Shown: positions 1 through 7,371 of the stretch, piece after piece
Position numbering within the stretch: the first letter of the stretch is position 1
Layout: every line of letters begins with the position of its first letter
DNA from: an uncultured Colwellia sp.
Lineage (GTDB): Bacteria; Pseudomonadota; Gammaproteobacteria; Enterobacterales; Alteromonadaceae
Reading direction: 5' to 3'
DNA length: 39,918 nt
Assembly (NCBI GenBank): GCA_913062815.1
Contig: CAJXWZ010000003.1
Location: forward strand, 1-39,918
Notes under the pieces: generated by a model
What the model saw: only the letters and a program-made list of their open reading frames with translations
What the model was told of the DNA's origin: nothing
The model's database searches: none
Translations under genes and position numbers: made by a program

Positions 1-76
1 TAAATAATCGACTAAGCATGTAGTACCGAGGATGTAGGTTTTTTGGACGCGGGTTCAATTCCCGCCAGCTCCACCA
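1..76 (+). ncRNA. ssrA: tmRNA (ssrA), 3' end only
   Basis: This is the 3' terminal part of transfer-messenger RNA, which rescues stalled ribosomes. The stretch from about 11 to 40 (AAGCATGTAGTACCGAGGAT at its core) and the T-arm GGACGCGGGTTCAATTCCCG followed by CCAGCTCCACCA match the highly conserved end of gammaproteobacterial tmRNA. The encoded CCA ends at 76. The 5' part lies outside the window. The 3' end doubles as the attachment site of the island that follows. Confidence 0.95.
63..76 (+). other. attL core, end of ssrA
   Basis: This 14-bp core, CGCCAGCTCCACCA, is the last 14 bases of tmRNA and recurs exactly at 11347-11360. P4-type integrases commonly use the 3' ends of tRNA and tmRNA genes, and integration restores the RNA end. 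Confidence 0.9.
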
Positions 77-87
77 ACAACAAGATT

Positions 88-115
88 AAAGACTTCTGAC
101 GAAGTCTTTTTTTTT
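88..115 (+). terminator. Rho-independent terminator behind ssrA, supplied by the island
   Basis: A 9-bp stem (AAAGACTTC / GAAGTCTTT) with a TGAC loop is followed by a run of T. It lies inside the island, so the resident tmRNA now ends on an element-borne terminator. A second terminator behind attR is presumably the original one. Confidence 0.85.
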
Positions 116-187
116 GCCTAAAACCAAGTGGTTACACGTTTCTATTGACCTATTAAGTCTGATGCGGTTTAATAAAACCTCAATCAT

Positions 188-240
188 TTAGTACTTAGTT
201 TAGTACTACGAAATACCAAAGGATTTTTTTGTGGTACTAA
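188..240 (+). promoter_or_regulatory. Putative integrase arm-type sites, left end
   Basis: TTAGTAC occurs at 188-194 and 200-206, exactly 12 bp apart, with an inverted copy (GTACTAA) at 234-240. The same heptamer pair with the same 12-bp spacing occurs near the right end (11262-11268 and 11274-11280). Paired short repeats inside both ends are what an integrase N-terminal arm-binding domain would recognise. The region also contains the int promoter, so self-repression is possible. Confidence 0.55.
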
Positions 241-255
241 AAGGGAGATTTACCA

Positions 256-1506
256 ATGGCTAGAGTGACTAGACCACTAACAAATACTGAAGTAGATAAG
301 GCTAAGCCTCAATCTAAAGTAAGTAGCTTGTTTGATGGTGAAGGTTTAGAGCTTAAAATAACCCCCTCTGGTACTAAAAAATGGCTTTTTAAGTACTACA
401 AACCTTTTACCAAAAAGCGAACTAACCTTACCTTTGGCGTTTACCCTGATATTCCTCTAGCTGATGCAAGAAAACTAAGAGCTAAAGCAAAAGAGTTACT
501 AGCTAAAGATATTGATCCAAAAGAGCATAAAGATAAGCTATCACGCCAGCAGAAAGAGCGGATAGAAAACACCTTAATAAGCATTGCTGCAAAGTGGTTT
601 GAAGTTAAGAAAACAGAAGTTACACCCGATTACGCTATTGATATATGGCGATCTCTCGAATTACATATATTCCCTTCCCTTGCTAAGTACCCTATTTCAG
701 AAATAACAGCACCTATTGCTATAAAAACAGTTAAGCCAATTGCAGAGAAAGGCTCATTAGAAACCGTTAAACGACTTAATCAACGACTCAACGAAATAAT
801 GAATTATGCTGTTAATACTGGTGTTATCCATTCAAATCCACTCTCTGGCATTAAAGCCGCATTTAAAAGCCCTATAAAGCAAAACATGCCCTCAATCAGG
901 CCAGAAGAACTACCTAAACTGATGCAAGCTTTAAACATTGCCAGTATAAAAGTAGTAACTAGATTCTTAATAGAATGGCAGCTTCATACTATGGTTAGGC
1001 CAAGTGAAGCAGCTGGTGTTAAATGGGCTGAAATAGATTTTGAGGATAAGCTCTGGAATATACCAGCTGAACGAATGAAGAAAAAACGCCCTCACTCAGT
1101 GCCGTTAACTAAGCAAGCATTAAGCTTACTTAGCTCTATCAATCCAATAAGCGGCCATAGAGAACATATATTTCCTGCTGATAGAAACCCAAGGAATCAC
1201 ACTAATAACCAAACAGCTAACGCAGCTATTAAACGTATGGGCTACAAGGGTAAATTAGTTGCTCATGGTCTACGTTCTTTGGCTAGCACGACATTAAATG
1301 AACAAGGCTTTGATCATGATGTTATTGAGTCTGCTTTAGCTCATGTAGATGATAATGAAGTAAGGCGAGCTTATAACCGAGCCGATTATCTAGAGCGTAG
1401 AGCTAAAATGATGATGTGGTGGTCTGAACATATTGAGAAAGCAGCAACGGGCAACATGAGCCTATCTGCAAGTAATAATAAAGGTCTTAGCGTAGTTAAC
1501 GCTTAA
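256..1506 (+). CDS. int: Tyrosine-type integrase, P4 family (DUF4102 arm-binding domain)
   Basis: This enzyme would catalyse site-specific integration and excision of the island at ssrA. The N-terminal 90 residues resemble the DUF4102 arm-binding domain (GLELKITPSGTKKWLFKY, then FGVYPDIPLADAR). A SAM-like core-binding domain covers about 100-200 and the catalytic domain about 210-395. The catalytic set is visible: Arg in MVRPSEAAG, Lys in the beta-hairpin (KKKRPHSVPL), HGLR, the second His in LAHVDD, and the nucleophile Tyr in RRAYNRADY. At 416 aa it is full length for the family. An AGGGAG ribosome site precedes the ATG. It is transcribed inward, away from attL. Confidence 0.95.
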   Translation: MARVTRPLTNTEVDKAKPQSKVSSLFDGEGLELKITPSGTKKWLFKYYKPFTKKRTNLTFGVYPDIPLADARKLRAKAKELLAKDIDPKEHKDKLSRQQKERIENTLISIAAKWFEVKKTEVTPDYAIDIWRSLELHIFPSLAKYPISEITAPIAIKTVKPIAEKGSLETVKRLNQRLNEIMNYAVNTGVIHSNPLSGIKAAFKSPIKQNMPSIRPEELPKLMQALNIASIKVVTRFLIEWQLHTMVRPSEAAGVKWAEIDFEDKLWNIPAERMKKKRPHSVPLTKQALSLLSSINPISGHREHIFPADRNPRNHTNNQTANAAIKRMGYKGKLVAHGLRSLASTTLNEQGFDHDVIESALAHVDDNEVRRAYNRADYLERRAKMMMWWSEHIEKAATGNMSLSASNNKGLSVVNA

Positions 1507-1597
1507 AAGTTTAACCAAGCCTAGGGTAGCTCCCGAAAAAGCGGCACCTCACCGCTTTGGCTTAGTTAATTACATGAGGTTTGCAATGAGGTGCAAA

Positions 1598-2443
1598 ATG
1601 GCAAGGCCCAAAAACAGTTGTTCTATCCCATCATGGTTTAAGTTAAAGAACTATGATTGCCTAAAAAAACTAACAAATAAAGAAGTGTGGCAGCAGGTTA
1701 ATTATCATAATCACTTTTTGGCGGATGTTAGAGCATGCAAACACAATGGGTGGGATTTCGACAGAAAGTTTAAAGGTTCTAAAGATGATTTCTATAACAA
1801 AATAATGTGTGGTGATATTTTGACCGACGAACCTTTTTATTTCGAAGAGACCTTTTATTTAAGCAAGCTTGGTGATCAAACAGAGGAAACTTTAGCAAGA
1901 TCTCCTTCTGTTTGTGGACTTGATACTCTCTCTATATATAATTATTACGAAGCCTTAAATGAACGAGGTGCTTTTAAGGATATTAAATTTAAAGGCGACG
2001 TTATGAATGTTGATACCAGTCATGGCGATATATCACTATCCAAAAGTAAAATGACGAAGCGTAAAGGTAACTATTCATTTCCTTTATTCACTGACAGTAC
2101 AAATATTGAAATCTGTTTAAATATTGCTGATTTTACTGATGATGAGATATGCACGGATATTAAAAGGCTACTGAAAAGTTGGAGAAACCAAACAAATATA
2201 AAAGAACCCCAAATACATAAACAACGGAATAGCGATGTTTATAAAATCATAAATTATAAAATAATCCCATTAATAAATCTTGCTACATGGGAAACCATAA
2301 ATTATAAGAGCATACTTGAGCGGTCACTAGCGGAAGTTGTATATAAAGATATGACAATTGGTCAAAATGACATTCAAAACAAGTTTAAAAAATTTATGCG
2401 TCAAATTACAGATGACAGCACTTATAGACGCAACTTAGATTAA
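1598..2443 (+). CDS. DUF6387-like protein of unknown function
   Basis: This 281-aa soluble protein has no signal peptide or membrane segment. The N-terminal PSWFKLKNYDCLKKLT and the C-terminal block KIINYKIIPLINLATWE, a conserved Tyr-x-Ile-Ile-Pro-Leu pattern, resemble the DUF6387 family, often found beside integrases in proteobacterial islands. Three in-frame ATGs occur at 1574, 1586 and 1598. The last is chosen because GAGG lies six to seven bases upstream and the protein then begins MARPKN, as is usual for the group. It sits 92 bp after int and could share a transcript with it. Its role is unknown; the family name is from memory and only moderately certain. Confidence 0.75.
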   Translation: MARPKNSCSIPSWFKLKNYDCLKKLTNKEVWQQVNYHNHFLADVRACKHNGWDFDRKFKGSKDDFYNKIMCGDILTDEPFYFEETFYLSKLGDQTEETLARSPSVCGLDTLSIYNYYEALNERGAFKDIKFKGDVMNVDTSHGDISLSKSKMTKRKGNYSFPLFTDSTNIEICLNIADFTDDEICTDIKRLLKSWRNQTNIKEPQIHKQRNSDVYKIINYKIIPLINLATWETINYKSILERSLAEVVYKDMTIGQNDIQNKFKKFMRQITDDSTYRRNLD

Positions 2444-2566
2444 TATACTTTTTTATTGCTAATTAAATTAATATATTAATTTTCATGGCTTTTTTTACAT
2501 GTTTTAAGAGTTCCCGAAGAGATAAATAATACCTTTGATTTACAACACAGACCCAAAGGTAACGAT

Positions 2567-2847
2567 ATGGCTTCAACAAAAACAGAAACTAAACCAACCG
2601 TAATTTTAAGAATAAATGAAGTATTAGCAAGACAAGGATTACCCAAGTCTACATTCTACGAAAAAATAAAAAATGGATTTATAACCAAACCCGTTAGCTT
2701 GGGCGCAAGAAGTGTCGGTTGGCCTGAATCAGAAATCGATCAAATAAACAGAGCGTTGATTTCTGGTGCTGATGCTGAGCAAATTAAGCAGTTAGTTTGT
2801 GATTTGACTGCACAACGTCAATTAGCTTTTGCGCATAAGGGGGCTTT

Positions 2848-2851
<4 letters not shown>
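2567..2851 (+). CDS. AlpA-family transcriptional regulator
   Basis: A 94-aa MerR-like winged-helix protein of the AlpA type. The core reads ILRINEVLARQGLPKSTFYE, then IKNGFITKPVSLGARSVGWP, the usual helix-turn-helix and wing with the GxRSVGW signature. Such proteins activate excision or early genes in P4-like elements, and in Gram-negative PICIs AlpA is the master activator. AAGG lies seven bases before the ATG. Its stop overlaps the next start (ATGA), so the two are probably translated together. It is likely the switch gene for the rightward block, although no operator could be picked out. Confidence 0.9.
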
Positions 2852-3171
<320 letters not shown>

Positions 3172-3186
3172 TGAGGAGGTTGCAAA

Positions 3187-3603
3187 ATGGCTAAAAAAAG
3201 AAAGAATGGTAGGTTTGCTTCATTACCTCATAACATATTGAACTGTCCGGATTATATTGCATTAACATCTATTGCAAAGTCTTTATTGATTGAGTTGATT
3301 ATGCAATATGACGGAAGTAACAATGGTGATTTAACATTAGCCTGGAGTGTTATGCATAAGCGAGGGTTCAAAGCCGAGTCAACAATAATAAGAGGCAAAA
3401 AAAACTTACTTGAAAGGAAAATGGTAACTGAAGTACGTAAAGGTATAGCTAAAAAAGGTGTCCGATTGTGCTCATTATATGCCCTTAATTGGTTGAGGGT
3501 TGACGAAGTGTACTATCCAGATGGGTTACCTAAATATCAATTACCTACAACCAAAGGGCCACTAAGAACTGAATGGCGAAAGTCATTATTAATGGATAAA
3601 TAA
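3187..3603 (+). CDS. Winged-helix-like protein, possible replication or regulatory factor
   Basis: A 138-aa basic protein. The central part (FASLPHNILNCPDYIALTSI, then AKSLLIELIMQYDG and LTLAWSVMHKRGFKAESTII) has the look of a winged helix as in phage replication initiators and helix-turn-helix replication proteins: a conserved LP-x-x-IL opening, a long helix and a Ser/Thr-rich recognition helix. GAGGAGG nine bases before the ATG is a strong ribosome site. It follows the HTH_39 gene by 15 bp, so it belongs to the AlpA operon. The adjacent hairpin array at 3612-3744 may be its binding site. No primase or helicase motif is present. Confidence 0.7.
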   Translation: MAKKRKNGRFASLPHNILNCPDYIALTSIAKSLLIELIMQYDGSNNGDLTLAWSVMHKRGFKAESTIIRGKKNLLERKMVTEVRKGIAKKGVRLCSLYALNWLRVDEVYYPDGLPKYQLPTTKGPLRTEWRKSLLMDK

Positions 3604-3611
3604 AAATTGCC

Positions 3612-3744
3612 CGGCAAGCAATACGAGTGCCGAACTCTCCCTACGGCTAGCATAATGAGTGCCGTAGGGAGAAGTTTAGATACTGACGGCTAGCATAATG
3701 AGTGCCGTCAGAGCCTTTTTAGAGATTCTACGGCAAGCAAAACG
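3612..3744 (+). repeat. Array of three covarying hairpins plus a degenerate half-copy
   Basis: The unit is CGGC-W-AGCA..GAG-T-GCCG. Copy A (3612-3632) has a 5-bp stem. Copy B (3636-3672) has a perfect 12-bp stem with a 13-base loop TAGCATAATGAGT. Copy C (3683-3711) has an 8-bp stem and the identical 13-base loop. A half-copy, CGGCAAGCAAAACG, lies at 3731-3744. The outer stem bases differ between B and C (TCTCCCTA against CTGA) but stay self-complementary, so the fold is conserved rather than the outer sequence. Copy C is followed by a short T-run and may also terminate the upstream operon. The array could be an origin, a packaging site, an RNA-protein site or a set of terminators. Confidence 0.85.
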
Positions 3745-3861
3745 CTAGTCCTTATATATATATACCATGTGGGTATAAAGTTTAATGAAGAATATTAGTG
3801 TTTTTAATGGTGCACGGCTCAAAACAAATAATTTACAAACAACAAAGAAGGATATCAAAAA

Positions 3862-4086
3862 TTGCAAAATTCAGCAGTAAAGGAACATGACTATATCGAC
3901 AATATGGATCTGTTAACAAAAAATTTAAGTCAAACTAAATCCGCATTAAGCACTCTTGTTGCTGACGAACACTTCAAAACACTAAACAGTTCAGATTTAG
4001 TCAATATGCTTTGGTTAATTGATGATGGTTTAACTAGCATTGAAAAATCATCAAATGAACTTATCAATCACATTCAAAATAACTAA
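3862..4086 (+). CDS. Small acidic helical protein of unknown function
   Basis: A 74-aa ORF starting at TTG, chosen because AAGGA lies nine bases upstream; the next ATG at 3904 has no ribosome site. The product is acidic and predicted mostly helical, with no membrane segment and no motif recognised. It ends 12 bp before the terminase small subunit gene, so the two are likely co-transcribed and perhaps partners. The 258-bp spacer before it contains the hairpin array and an AT-rich stretch that could hold a promoter. Confidence 0.7.
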   Translation: MQNSAVKEHDYIDNMDLLTKNLSQTKSALSTLVADEHFKTLNSSDLVNMLWLIDDGLTSIEKSSNELINHIQNN

Positions 4087-4098
4087 AGGAAGCTCAAT

Positions 4099-4572
4099 AT
4101 GGAAAGCAAAATATTAAAATTAACAGAACTTGCAAGTGAACTTAGTTCTAAACATTTAAAGTTTTCCAATGGCATCTTGAGTGGAAAAACACAAGTTCAA
4201 GCATATATTGATGCGGGTTATGCTGCTAAGGGTGCTAATGGTCATGCTAGTCGTTTGGCAACAAATGGTAGTATCAAACAGTATTTAGAAATAACTAAGC
4301 AGGAAGCTCAAGAAGCCGCACAGAAAACTATAGTATTTGATGAATGCCAATGGTTACTTAATCAAAAACGTATCTTAGCAATGGCTTTTGGTGATACTAA
4401 AGTTAAAAAGCATGCGGTAATGATTGATGAAATTGTTGAGGTTGAAGTGAGTGAAACAAACTTACCAGCAGCGAACAAAGCGCAAGAGTTAATTGCCAGA
4501 AGAATGGGCTGGTTAACTGATAACAATAAAGTTCAAACCGAGCCAGTATCTTTTCATATTGATCTTGGCTAA
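4099..4572 (+). CDS. terS: Terminase small subunit (Terminase_2 type), without a large subunit
   Basis: A 157-aa protein. The N-terminal DNA-binding part (FSNGILSGKTQVQAYIDAGY, then AAKGANGHASRLATNGSIKQ) matches the small terminase pattern of a helix-turn-helix ending in AGY followed by A-x-x-L-x-x-N. The C-terminal ANKAQELIARRMGWLTD fits the usual tail. Small subunits recognise pac or cos DNA and hand it to the large ATPase/nuclease, which is not encoded here. In SaPI-like satellites a private TerS redirects the helper phage's packaging motor to satellite DNA. AGGA lies eight bases before the ATG. It is the last gene of the rightward block. Confidence 0.85.
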   Translation: MESKILKLTELASELSSKHLKFSNGILSGKTQVQAYIDAGYAAKGANGHASRLATNGSIKQYLEITKQEAQEAAQKTIVFDECQWLLNQKRILAMAFGDTKVKKHAVMIDEIVEVEVSETNLPAANKAQELIARRMGWLTDNNKVQTEPVSFHIDLG

Positions 4573-4612
4573 TATTTAAACTAGGTAGTTCTTACCATCT
4601 ACTTTTAAGTAA

Positions 4613-4789
4613 TCACAACCATATAAACAAACTTAGTAAAGCTAACAAGAGCGCGATAAATGCAAAGCCTTTTGCTGTCGATGGGTATGCTAAGCCCTTT
4701 GTAGGCAAACAATTACCCGCATGAAGGCGTTTTCCTAAACTAACGAACACAGGTACTTCTAAGAACTCATTTTTCCCTTCTTTGGACAT
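4613..4789 (-). CDS. Small single-pass membrane protein (58 aa)
   Basis: A short ORF opening with MSKEGKNEFLEVPVF, then a basic middle part, and ending in an uninterrupted hydrophobic stretch (GFAFIALLLALLSLFIWL) that is a clear C-terminal membrane anchor. AGGA lies just upstream of the ATG. It is the last gene of the leftward mini-gene series and is convergent with terS. The family is not recognised. A tail-anchored protein of this size could act on the host envelope or helper phage entry, but that is speculation. Confidence 0.6.
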   Translation of the reverse strand: MSKEGKNEFLEVPVFVSLGKRLHAGNCLPTKGLAYPSTAKGFAFIALLLALLSLFIWL

Positions 4790-5118
4790 TTTCCTGCTCC
4801 ATTATTTGTATTTTTCCAAGTTTATGTTTTAATGTTATACTTTTATTGGAAGCATTATCAAGGCTAGCTGTGTCAGCCTTGTTCTTTGAGGCATCAATGT
4901 TTGTCCTAGTGGAATTTATGTTTCCCTATCTAAGGCTCTCCCTAATATGAATAAGAATTATTCAGAACTTCAGTGTATCAGACGCTATAAAGTTTTTTAA
5001 AATTCTAGTTCCGGTTTATGAAATAACAGCCTGAATCACTAAATACTCACTACATTTGGTTATTCTTTTTGTATTGATTTCAATGTATAACTATAATTAT
5101 TTTTAAGATTTTAAAGCT
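4790..5118. other. Spacer without a supported gene
   Basis: No ORF of useful length with a ribosome site is seen. A 7-bp stem (CAAGGCT at 4859-4865, AGCCTTG at 4875-4881) with a 9-base loop and a weak T-rich tail lies to the right of the 58-aa gene. It may be a weak terminator for rightward transcription coming from terS. The remainder is AT-rich. Confidence 0.5.
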
Positions 5119-5637
5119 TTATTTGCATGCATTCCTAAAGGCTTTTTTGACTCTTTCTTCATTAATACTTTTGTTTTCAAGATCAGATAAAAAGTGTGTT
5201 ATTTCGCTTACACTAATATCATCACTCTCACTTACTATTAATTTTCTAGCGTGCAACATTGCTTCTTTATGACTGTTTTCATCTTGCGATTGGTCAAGGG
5301 CATTATTGATTGCTCTAAATAATGGAGCATCTAACCAAATAGCAAGCTTCCAATACTTATTCTGTAATTCGTACTTGAACTGGTCTTTTTGTTCATCAGG
5401 AAAATACTTCCACTTATGCCACAATGAAAATAATTCAGCTACTTCTGATGCTTGCTCTTTTCTTTTAGTTTGCCAAGCAAGACTACTCTTATATTCCTCA
5501 TTCGACTCTCTATAGCCTTTTGCAACGCTTTCTTTTATCTTGGCTTGAAGCCAATGGCGACAAATGAACAGAAAAATTGAAAAAGCTACAGTAAATATTA
5601 TTACTGCATCCCATGTGATTGTGATTGTAGCTTCCAT
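5119..5637 (-). CDS. Membrane-anchored protein of unknown function
   Basis: A 172-aa protein with one N-terminal transmembrane helix (about residues 10-28, VIIFTVAFSIFLFICRHWL), followed by a charged, helical cytoplasmic part rich in Trp, Lys and Glu. AGGAG lies about nine bases upstream of the ATG. It is downstream of the other leftward mini-genes of the island. No family is recognised. The topology resembles small accessory membrane proteins of prophages. Confidence 0.7.
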   Translation of the reverse strand: MEATITITWDAVIIFTVAFSIFLFICRHWLQAKIKESVAKGYRESNEEYKSSLAWQTKRKEQASEVAELFSLWHKWKYFPDEQKDQFKYELQNKYWKLAIWLDAPLFRAINNALDQSQDENSHKEAMLHARKLIVSESDDISVSEITHFLSDLENKSINEERVKKAFRNACK

Positions 5638-5687
5638 TATTCTTGTACTCCTAGCGCTGGTGCTGTTTTGGTTATTTTGTTGTAATA

Positions 5688-5732
5688 TTCCAATATTACA
5701 ATATTGCTAGTTTGCTACTTGGTAATTCTGTT
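5688..5732. repeat. 45-bp dispersed repeat, copy 1 (copy 2 at 6477-6521)
   Basis: This segment matches 6477-6521 at 40 of 45 positions. Copy 2 overlaps the stop codon of the 48-aa gene and its downstream flank, while copy 1 lies downstream of the 104-aa gene. On the leftward strand the shared part includes ACARAATWACCARG followed by TAGCAAAC and then AT-rich sequence. Copy 1 overlaps a perfect inverted repeat (TGTAATATT / AATATTACA, 5681-5700). Confidence 0.8.
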
Positions 5733-5743
5733 TTTTTGTTTGG

Positions 5744-6058
5744 CTAATTTCGCTTTCCAAATAACTCATAAACAGCATCGTTATACTCTTTGTCTGTTGG
5801 TAATGATATGGTCAAATTGTTTTCGTTAGCTAGAATTTTAACCGCACTATAAAACCACTTACCGAAATGACTATGATTTTTACCATTTTCATTGATAACA
5901 GACTTTTTAGGCGTTTCTGATTTATCAACCAAACCTGCATCTAAAAGCAATTTATCAACGGCTGTCCAATGAAGCCCTAAAGCTAGACCTATTGCCGTTA
6001 TAGTAAAAGACTCATTTTTTGCTGCTAGCCACAAAACATATATATCCTTACTTTTCAT
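5744..6058 (-). CDS. Small protein of unknown function, possible HTH
   Basis: A 104-aa protein. Residues about 15-45 (FTITAIGLALGLHWTAVDKL) look like a helix-turn-helix that would suit DNA binding. The C-terminal half has no recognised motif. AGAGGA lies eight bases before the ATG and the gene starts 15 bp after the stop of the 92-aa gene, so they share a transcript. No family is assigned. Confidence 0.65.
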   Translation of the reverse strand: MKSKDIYVLWLAAKNESFTITAIGLALGLHWTAVDKLLLDAGLVDKSETPKKSVINENGKNHSHFGKWFYSAVKILANENNLTISLPTDKEYNDAVYELFGKRN

Positions 6059-6073
6059 ATTTAATCCTCTTGG

Positions 6074-6352
6074 TTATTCTGTTGCGTCACCTGATTTTAT
6101 AGTCGGAGTTCCAAAAGATTCTGAAGATTTTATGCCTGTAGATTTTGTTGTTTGCTCGTAAGTAGATCTGCCATTGTCATCAGTGGGGAGTTCTATTACG
6201 CCACTATCGTGAAGTTTCTTCCCTATAAATTCAGTTAACGAACGTAGTTCTTTGGTTTCTTTTTTTAATTCTTTACCGGCTTTAACGTAATACAAATGAG
6301 CAAAAATGCCTGTAATTAAACCGCCAAATAAAACACTAATAATTGTTCCCAT
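6074..6352 (-). CDS. Small membrane-anchored protein of unknown function
   Basis: A 92-aa protein with a Gly-rich N-terminal transmembrane helix (about residues 3-23), then a Lys/Glu-rich helix and a Ser/Thr-rich tail. AAGGAG five bases before the ATG is a strong ribosome site. The coding end (GACGCAACAGAATAACCAAG on the minus strand) is close to the end of the 48-aa gene (GATGCAACAAAATAACCAGG), part of the repeated 3' junction motif of this operon. Confidence 0.7.
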   Translation of the reverse strand: MGTIISVLFGGLITGIFAHLYYVKAGKELKKETKELRSLTEFIGKKLHDSGVIELPTDDNGRSTYEQTTKSTGIKSSESFGTPTIKSGDATE

Positions 6353-6431
6353 GATATCTCCTTATTGTTTTCTTAAATACTAACACGTCGCGGTCCAAGT
6401 TTTGTTATTGCAGTACCGCTGGTAATTCTGC

Positions 6432-6486
6432 TGCAATATACATATATTCCTATATACATATATTCCTATATATATATTCCTATATT
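6432..6486. repeat. AT-rich tandem repeat
   Basis: About three and a half units of a 14-16 bp motif, ATATACATATATTCCT and variants, run into copy 2 of the 45-bp dispersed repeat. The tract lies between the 48-aa and 92-aa genes and may melt easily. It could be a regulatory or origin-like element, or neutral slippage. Confidence 0.75.
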
Positions 6487-6511
6487 ACAATATTGCTTGT
6501 TTGCTACCTGG

Positions 6512-6658
6512 TTATTTTGTTGCATCAGGCGGTGTTCGTTTCAATAACCGCTTAACTTGTTGTTGAAATTTAACCGGATCTATTTGCTTCCTATTGATCT
6601 CTATTACATCTTTTCTAAAATCTTCTAAATATTCAAAATTGTCGTTAGTGTTGTTCAC
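6512..6658 (-). CDS. Small protein of unknown function (48 aa, GTG start)
   Basis: A short ORF starting at GTG with AAGG eight bases upstream. The protein is charged and helical, ending RTPPDATK. The frame stays open upstream for 18 codons to a TAG without a better start. The similarity of its stop region to neighbouring gene ends supports its being real. No family is recognised. Confidence 0.45.
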   Translation of the reverse strand: MNNTNDNFEYLEDFRKDVIEINRKQIDPVKFQQQVKRLLKRTPPDATK

Positions 6659-6748
6659 GGCTTTGGCCTTAGTGAGTAAATTCGCGTCTATCGTATTAGG
6701 GGTGCTAAAAGGTTTCTAGTATTTTCTGCACTATAGGGGTAAGTCTGT

Positions 6749-6922
6749 TTAGTTTTCTGGCCGTTTAAAGCCATCGCAACGAACAATAACAACACCATCA
6801 CTATCGCCTTTGCTTATCGGTTGCATTTCATGAAATTTCATCTTACTGCAATCTTCGTTAGAAAATAGACAAACACGACACATGCCACCTTTAAGTTGAT
6901 ACGTTAGTTTTTTATTGATCAT
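6749..6922 (-). CDS. Small cysteine-rich, probably zinc-binding protein
   Basis: A 57-aa protein with MCRVCLFSNEDC near the middle and a further Cys in VIVRCDGF, giving a C-x2-C-x6-C...C pattern typical of small zinc proteins in phages and islands. The internal ATG at 6922 is preferred over the upstream one at 6982 because GAGGG lies five bases upstream and the longer version would overlap the preceding gene. Likely a nucleic acid or protein binding adaptor. Confidence 0.65.
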   Translation of the reverse strand: MINKKLTYQLKGGMCRVCLFSNEDCSKMKFHEMQPISKGDSDGVVIVRCDGFKRPEN

Positions 6923-6938
6923 AAAGCCCTCGATTGCG

Positions 6939-7154
6939 CTATTTGGTTGCGTTATTGTCCATCTCAATGATTTTGTCATCAATGAGGTTTATGGCTACGC
7001 ACATATCACCAATTTGCTCTTTAATTGCTTTAACTGTATTTTTAAATGATTCGTCCATATCAAATACAATCGCAACTTTTACCATTTCCTCTTTAGCTTT
7101 TCTCATGCGCAGCACAGCGTCAATGAGGTCAAATCTATTCATCTTTCTAGCCAT
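6939..7154 (-). CDS. Small helical protein of unknown function
   Basis: A 71-aa protein starting MARKMNRFDLIDAVLRMRKA and ending MDNNATK. It is charged and probably a helical or coiled-coil protein. GGAGGAG about seven bases before the ATG at 7154 fixes the start. A longer form from 7229 would run through that ribosome site and the preceding reading frame. It ends 16 bp before the cysteine-rich gene. No family is recognised. Confidence 0.65.
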   Translation of the reverse strand: MARKMNRFDLIDAVLRMRKAKEEMVKVAIVFDMDESFKNTVKAIKEQIGDMCVAINLIDDKIIEMDNNATK

Positions 7155-7179
7155 TGTTAACTCCTCCGGGCTATTCTGG

Positions 7180-7269
7180 TTACTTTTTCGTTGTGCAAAC
7201 CAGACAATCACACCAAAGAGCATGACCATTTTTCTTTTTACGCTTTTTGGGCTTGTCAGGTTATGCCAT
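7180..7269 (-). pseudogene. Short Cys-rich ORF broken by a stop at codon 3
   Basis: The frame reads Met-Ala-stop and then runs PDKPKKRKKKNGHALWCDCL followed by VCTTKK and a stop. Its ATG overlaps the stop of the preceding 26-aa gene (TAATG), as for a coupled gene. The rest is lysine-rich with a WCDCLVC cluster. A single C-to-T change (CAA to TAA) would explain the loss. It may instead be non-coding. Confidence 0.4.
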
Positions 7270-7349
7270 TATATTTCTTCGTTAACGTCATCGGGATCAG
7301 GCATAGAATTACTTAAGCCATCCCATTCATCTTCGCTATAACAATTCAT
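7269..7349 (-). CDS. Very short acidic ORF (26 aa), first of the leftward operon
   Basis: The peptide begins MNCYSEDEWDGLSNSM and ends PDPDDVNEEI. AGGGAG three bases before the ATG is a strong ribosome site. It lies immediately downstream of the operator-like palindrome at 7372-7389, so it would be the first gene of the leftward transcript. It may be a leader peptide or a real small acidic protein, for example a DNA mimic. No family is recognised. Confidence 0.45.
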   Translation of the reverse strand: MNCYSEDEWDGLSNSMPDPDDVNEEI

Positions 7350-7371
7350 AATCTCCCTATAAACCGGCTAT

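Noticed and set aside
40..76. tRNA gene suggested by the T-arm and CCA end
   Set aside because: The upstream sequence matches tmRNA, not a tRNA anticodon arm.
7154..7229. N-terminal extension of the 71-aa protein with a membrane-like segment
   Set aside because: It would read through the strong GGAGGAG ribosome site and overlap the preceding frame; the internal ATG is better.
6934..7341. Rightward 135-codon ORF
   Set aside because: It is antisense to several leftward genes with strong ribosome sites and its product looks like the complement of coding sequence.
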